Position numbers and translations under genes: made by a program. Of a stretch of DNA of 7,222 bases, positions 6,544 to 7,222 are shown one piece after another (within the stretch, counting starts at the first letter, position 1; each line of letters starts with the position of its first letter). The DNA is taken from contig JAKSCW010000106.1 in assembly GCA_022360375.1 (NCBI GenBank), positions 1 through 7,222 of the forward strand. The letters are read 5' to 3'. Below the pieces are notes generated by a model that made no database searches, was not told where the DNA came from, and was given only the letters and a program-made list of their open reading frames with translations. Origin of the DNA: Balneolales bacterium. GTDB lineage: Bacteria > Bacteroidota > Rhodothermia > Balneolales > Balneolaceae.

Positions 6544-7222
6544 TTACTTAATGAGAGTCATTCTTCTTAATTCTGTAAAGCTTTCAGTGCTCAATTGATA
6601 TATATAAATACCACTTGGCAAGTTTCTGGCATCGAATTCAAAAGTATGAAGACCACTGCTCATTCTGGTATTAGATATCACTGTTGCCACTCTCTGGCCC
6701 AATATATTGAACACATTCAGGTTTACCGTTTCAGCATTATCCAGTCGGAAAGAAATCTTTGTAGACGGATTAAATGGATTTGGGTAATTCTGAAGCAAAT
6801 GGATACCCTTTGGATGATCATCGGTAGTGAAGTCTTCTGTAATGAATGTACCCATTACTACTTCACTAATATTTGTGATACTTACATCATCCCAGTAGGT
6901 AACGCCTTCGAAGGCATGCCAGTAACGCAGACGCAGTTCCATGCCTACGGCATCATCTGCGGGGTATACCACAAAGGCATATTGTGTCCACCCGGATTCC
7001 TCCACACGTTCGGCTAACGGGATTACATTCGGGTTGTAGTCTCCGTTCAATCGTATATCCAACCCACCGATTTCTCCCCATCCGGCAGCCCCGCCTTCCA
7101 GGTTATTGTACCAGAGTGCAGTCATACCGATGTTGTTGTCTCCCTTTCCGATGCTGTCGGGATAGGTGACATTATCATATTTCACCCAGAAGCTTACCAA
7201 TACCGGCTCGCCCGGGGTTACC
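6544..7222 (-). CDS. T9SS type A sorting-domain protein with CBM-like jelly-roll domain, C-terminal part (5' end beyond right edge)
   Basis: The frame is open from the right edge to the TAA at 6546-6544, giving 225 visible residues; the start lies outside. Visible residues about 1-118 look like a beta-jelly-roll of the carbohydrate-binding CBM_4_9 type: VSFWVKYDNV near the edge, a GWTQYAFVVYPADDAVGMEL strand around 77-96, and the closing YWDDVSI at 109-115, where such modules end. Residues about 140-225 are a canonical T9SS type A sorting domain: LLQNYPNPFNPSTKISF, then VFNILGQRV, FDARNLPSGIYIYQL and the basic end RRMTLIK. The sorting domain is normally removed as the protein is exported and anchored at the surface or released. 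Any catalytic domain would be in the missing N-terminal part; a glycoside hydrolase or other polysaccharide-active enzyme is possible but unseen. A TTG codon at 7200-7198 could be taken as a start but the frame continues through it and it would cut the jelly-roll strand. Confidence 0.88.
   Translation of the reverse strand, partial: VTPGEPVLVSFWVKYDNVTYPDSIGKGDNNIGMTALWYNNLEGGAAGWGEIGGLDIRLNGDYNPNVIPLAERVEESGWTQYAFVVYPADDAVGMELRLRYWHAFEGVTYWDDVSITNISEVVMGTFITEDFTTDDHPKGIHLLQNYPNPFNPSTKISFRLDNAETVNLNVFNILGQRVATVISNTRMSSGLHTFEFDARNLPSGIYIYQLSTESFTELRRMTLIK

Noticed and set aside
6595..7017. Plus-strand open frame of 140 codons
   Set aside because: It is antisense to the T9SS sorting and jelly-roll domains, whose motifs are unmistakable; the plus-strand protein is rich in Ile, His and Cys with no recognisable feature.
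7198..7200. TTG as the start codon of the jelly-roll gene
   Set aside because: The frame remains open to the right edge and the codons beyond (V-T-P-G-E-P-V) complete the first strand of the jelly-roll; there is no signal peptide after the TTG although a T9SS protein needs one.

Overview
The window comes from a Gram-negative bacterium of the Fibrobacteres-Chlorobi-Bacteroidetes (FCB) superphylum. Two proteins end in type IX secretion (T9SS) sorting-type domains, one gene encodes a PorV/PorQ-type outer-membrane barrel, and there is a TonB-dependent receptor with an N-terminal carboxypeptidase-regulatory-like domain. Base composition is moderate and Shine-Dalgarno sites are weak or absent. The combination resembles Balneolota/Rhodothermota or related lineages (Ignavibacteria, Calditrichota, Marinimicrobia) more than classical Bacteroides; this placement is inferred from family memory, not from a search.

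All four genes lie on the minus strand, so they are transcribed from high to low coordinates. (1) 7222-6544: the C-terminal 225 residues of a T9SS-exported protein, with a jelly-roll, CBM-like domain followed by a textbook type A sorting domain. Its N-terminus is beyond the right edge. (2) 6543-6473: a 71-base spacer holding a perfect 13-bp inverted repeat, which is a GNRA-capped hairpin in the minus-strand transcript. (3) 6472-3812: a complete TonB-dependent receptor of 886 residues. (4) 3794-510: a complete 1094-residue secreted protein with Asp-rich Ca-binding-like loops, an FN3-like domain and a variant T9SS C-terminal domain. (5) 502-1: the N-terminal 167 residues of a PorV/PorQ-family outer-membrane protein, running off the left edge.

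Genes 3, 4 and 5 are separated by only 17 and 7 bases and are probably one operon: receptor, large secreted surface protein, PorV-like barrel. A plausible reading is an outer-membrane uptake or binding module. The TonB-dependent receptor would import a ligand, the 1094-residue protein would be a surface-exposed partner in the place SusD has in Sus systems, and the PorV-like protein would help deliver or anchor T9SS cargo. The upstream jelly-roll protein hints at a polysaccharide target. These roles are inference; no sequence here identifies the substrate.

The plus strand shows no convincing gene. All open frames seen there lie antisense to the four genes. There are no tRNAs, rRNAs, CRISPR arrays or mobile elements.
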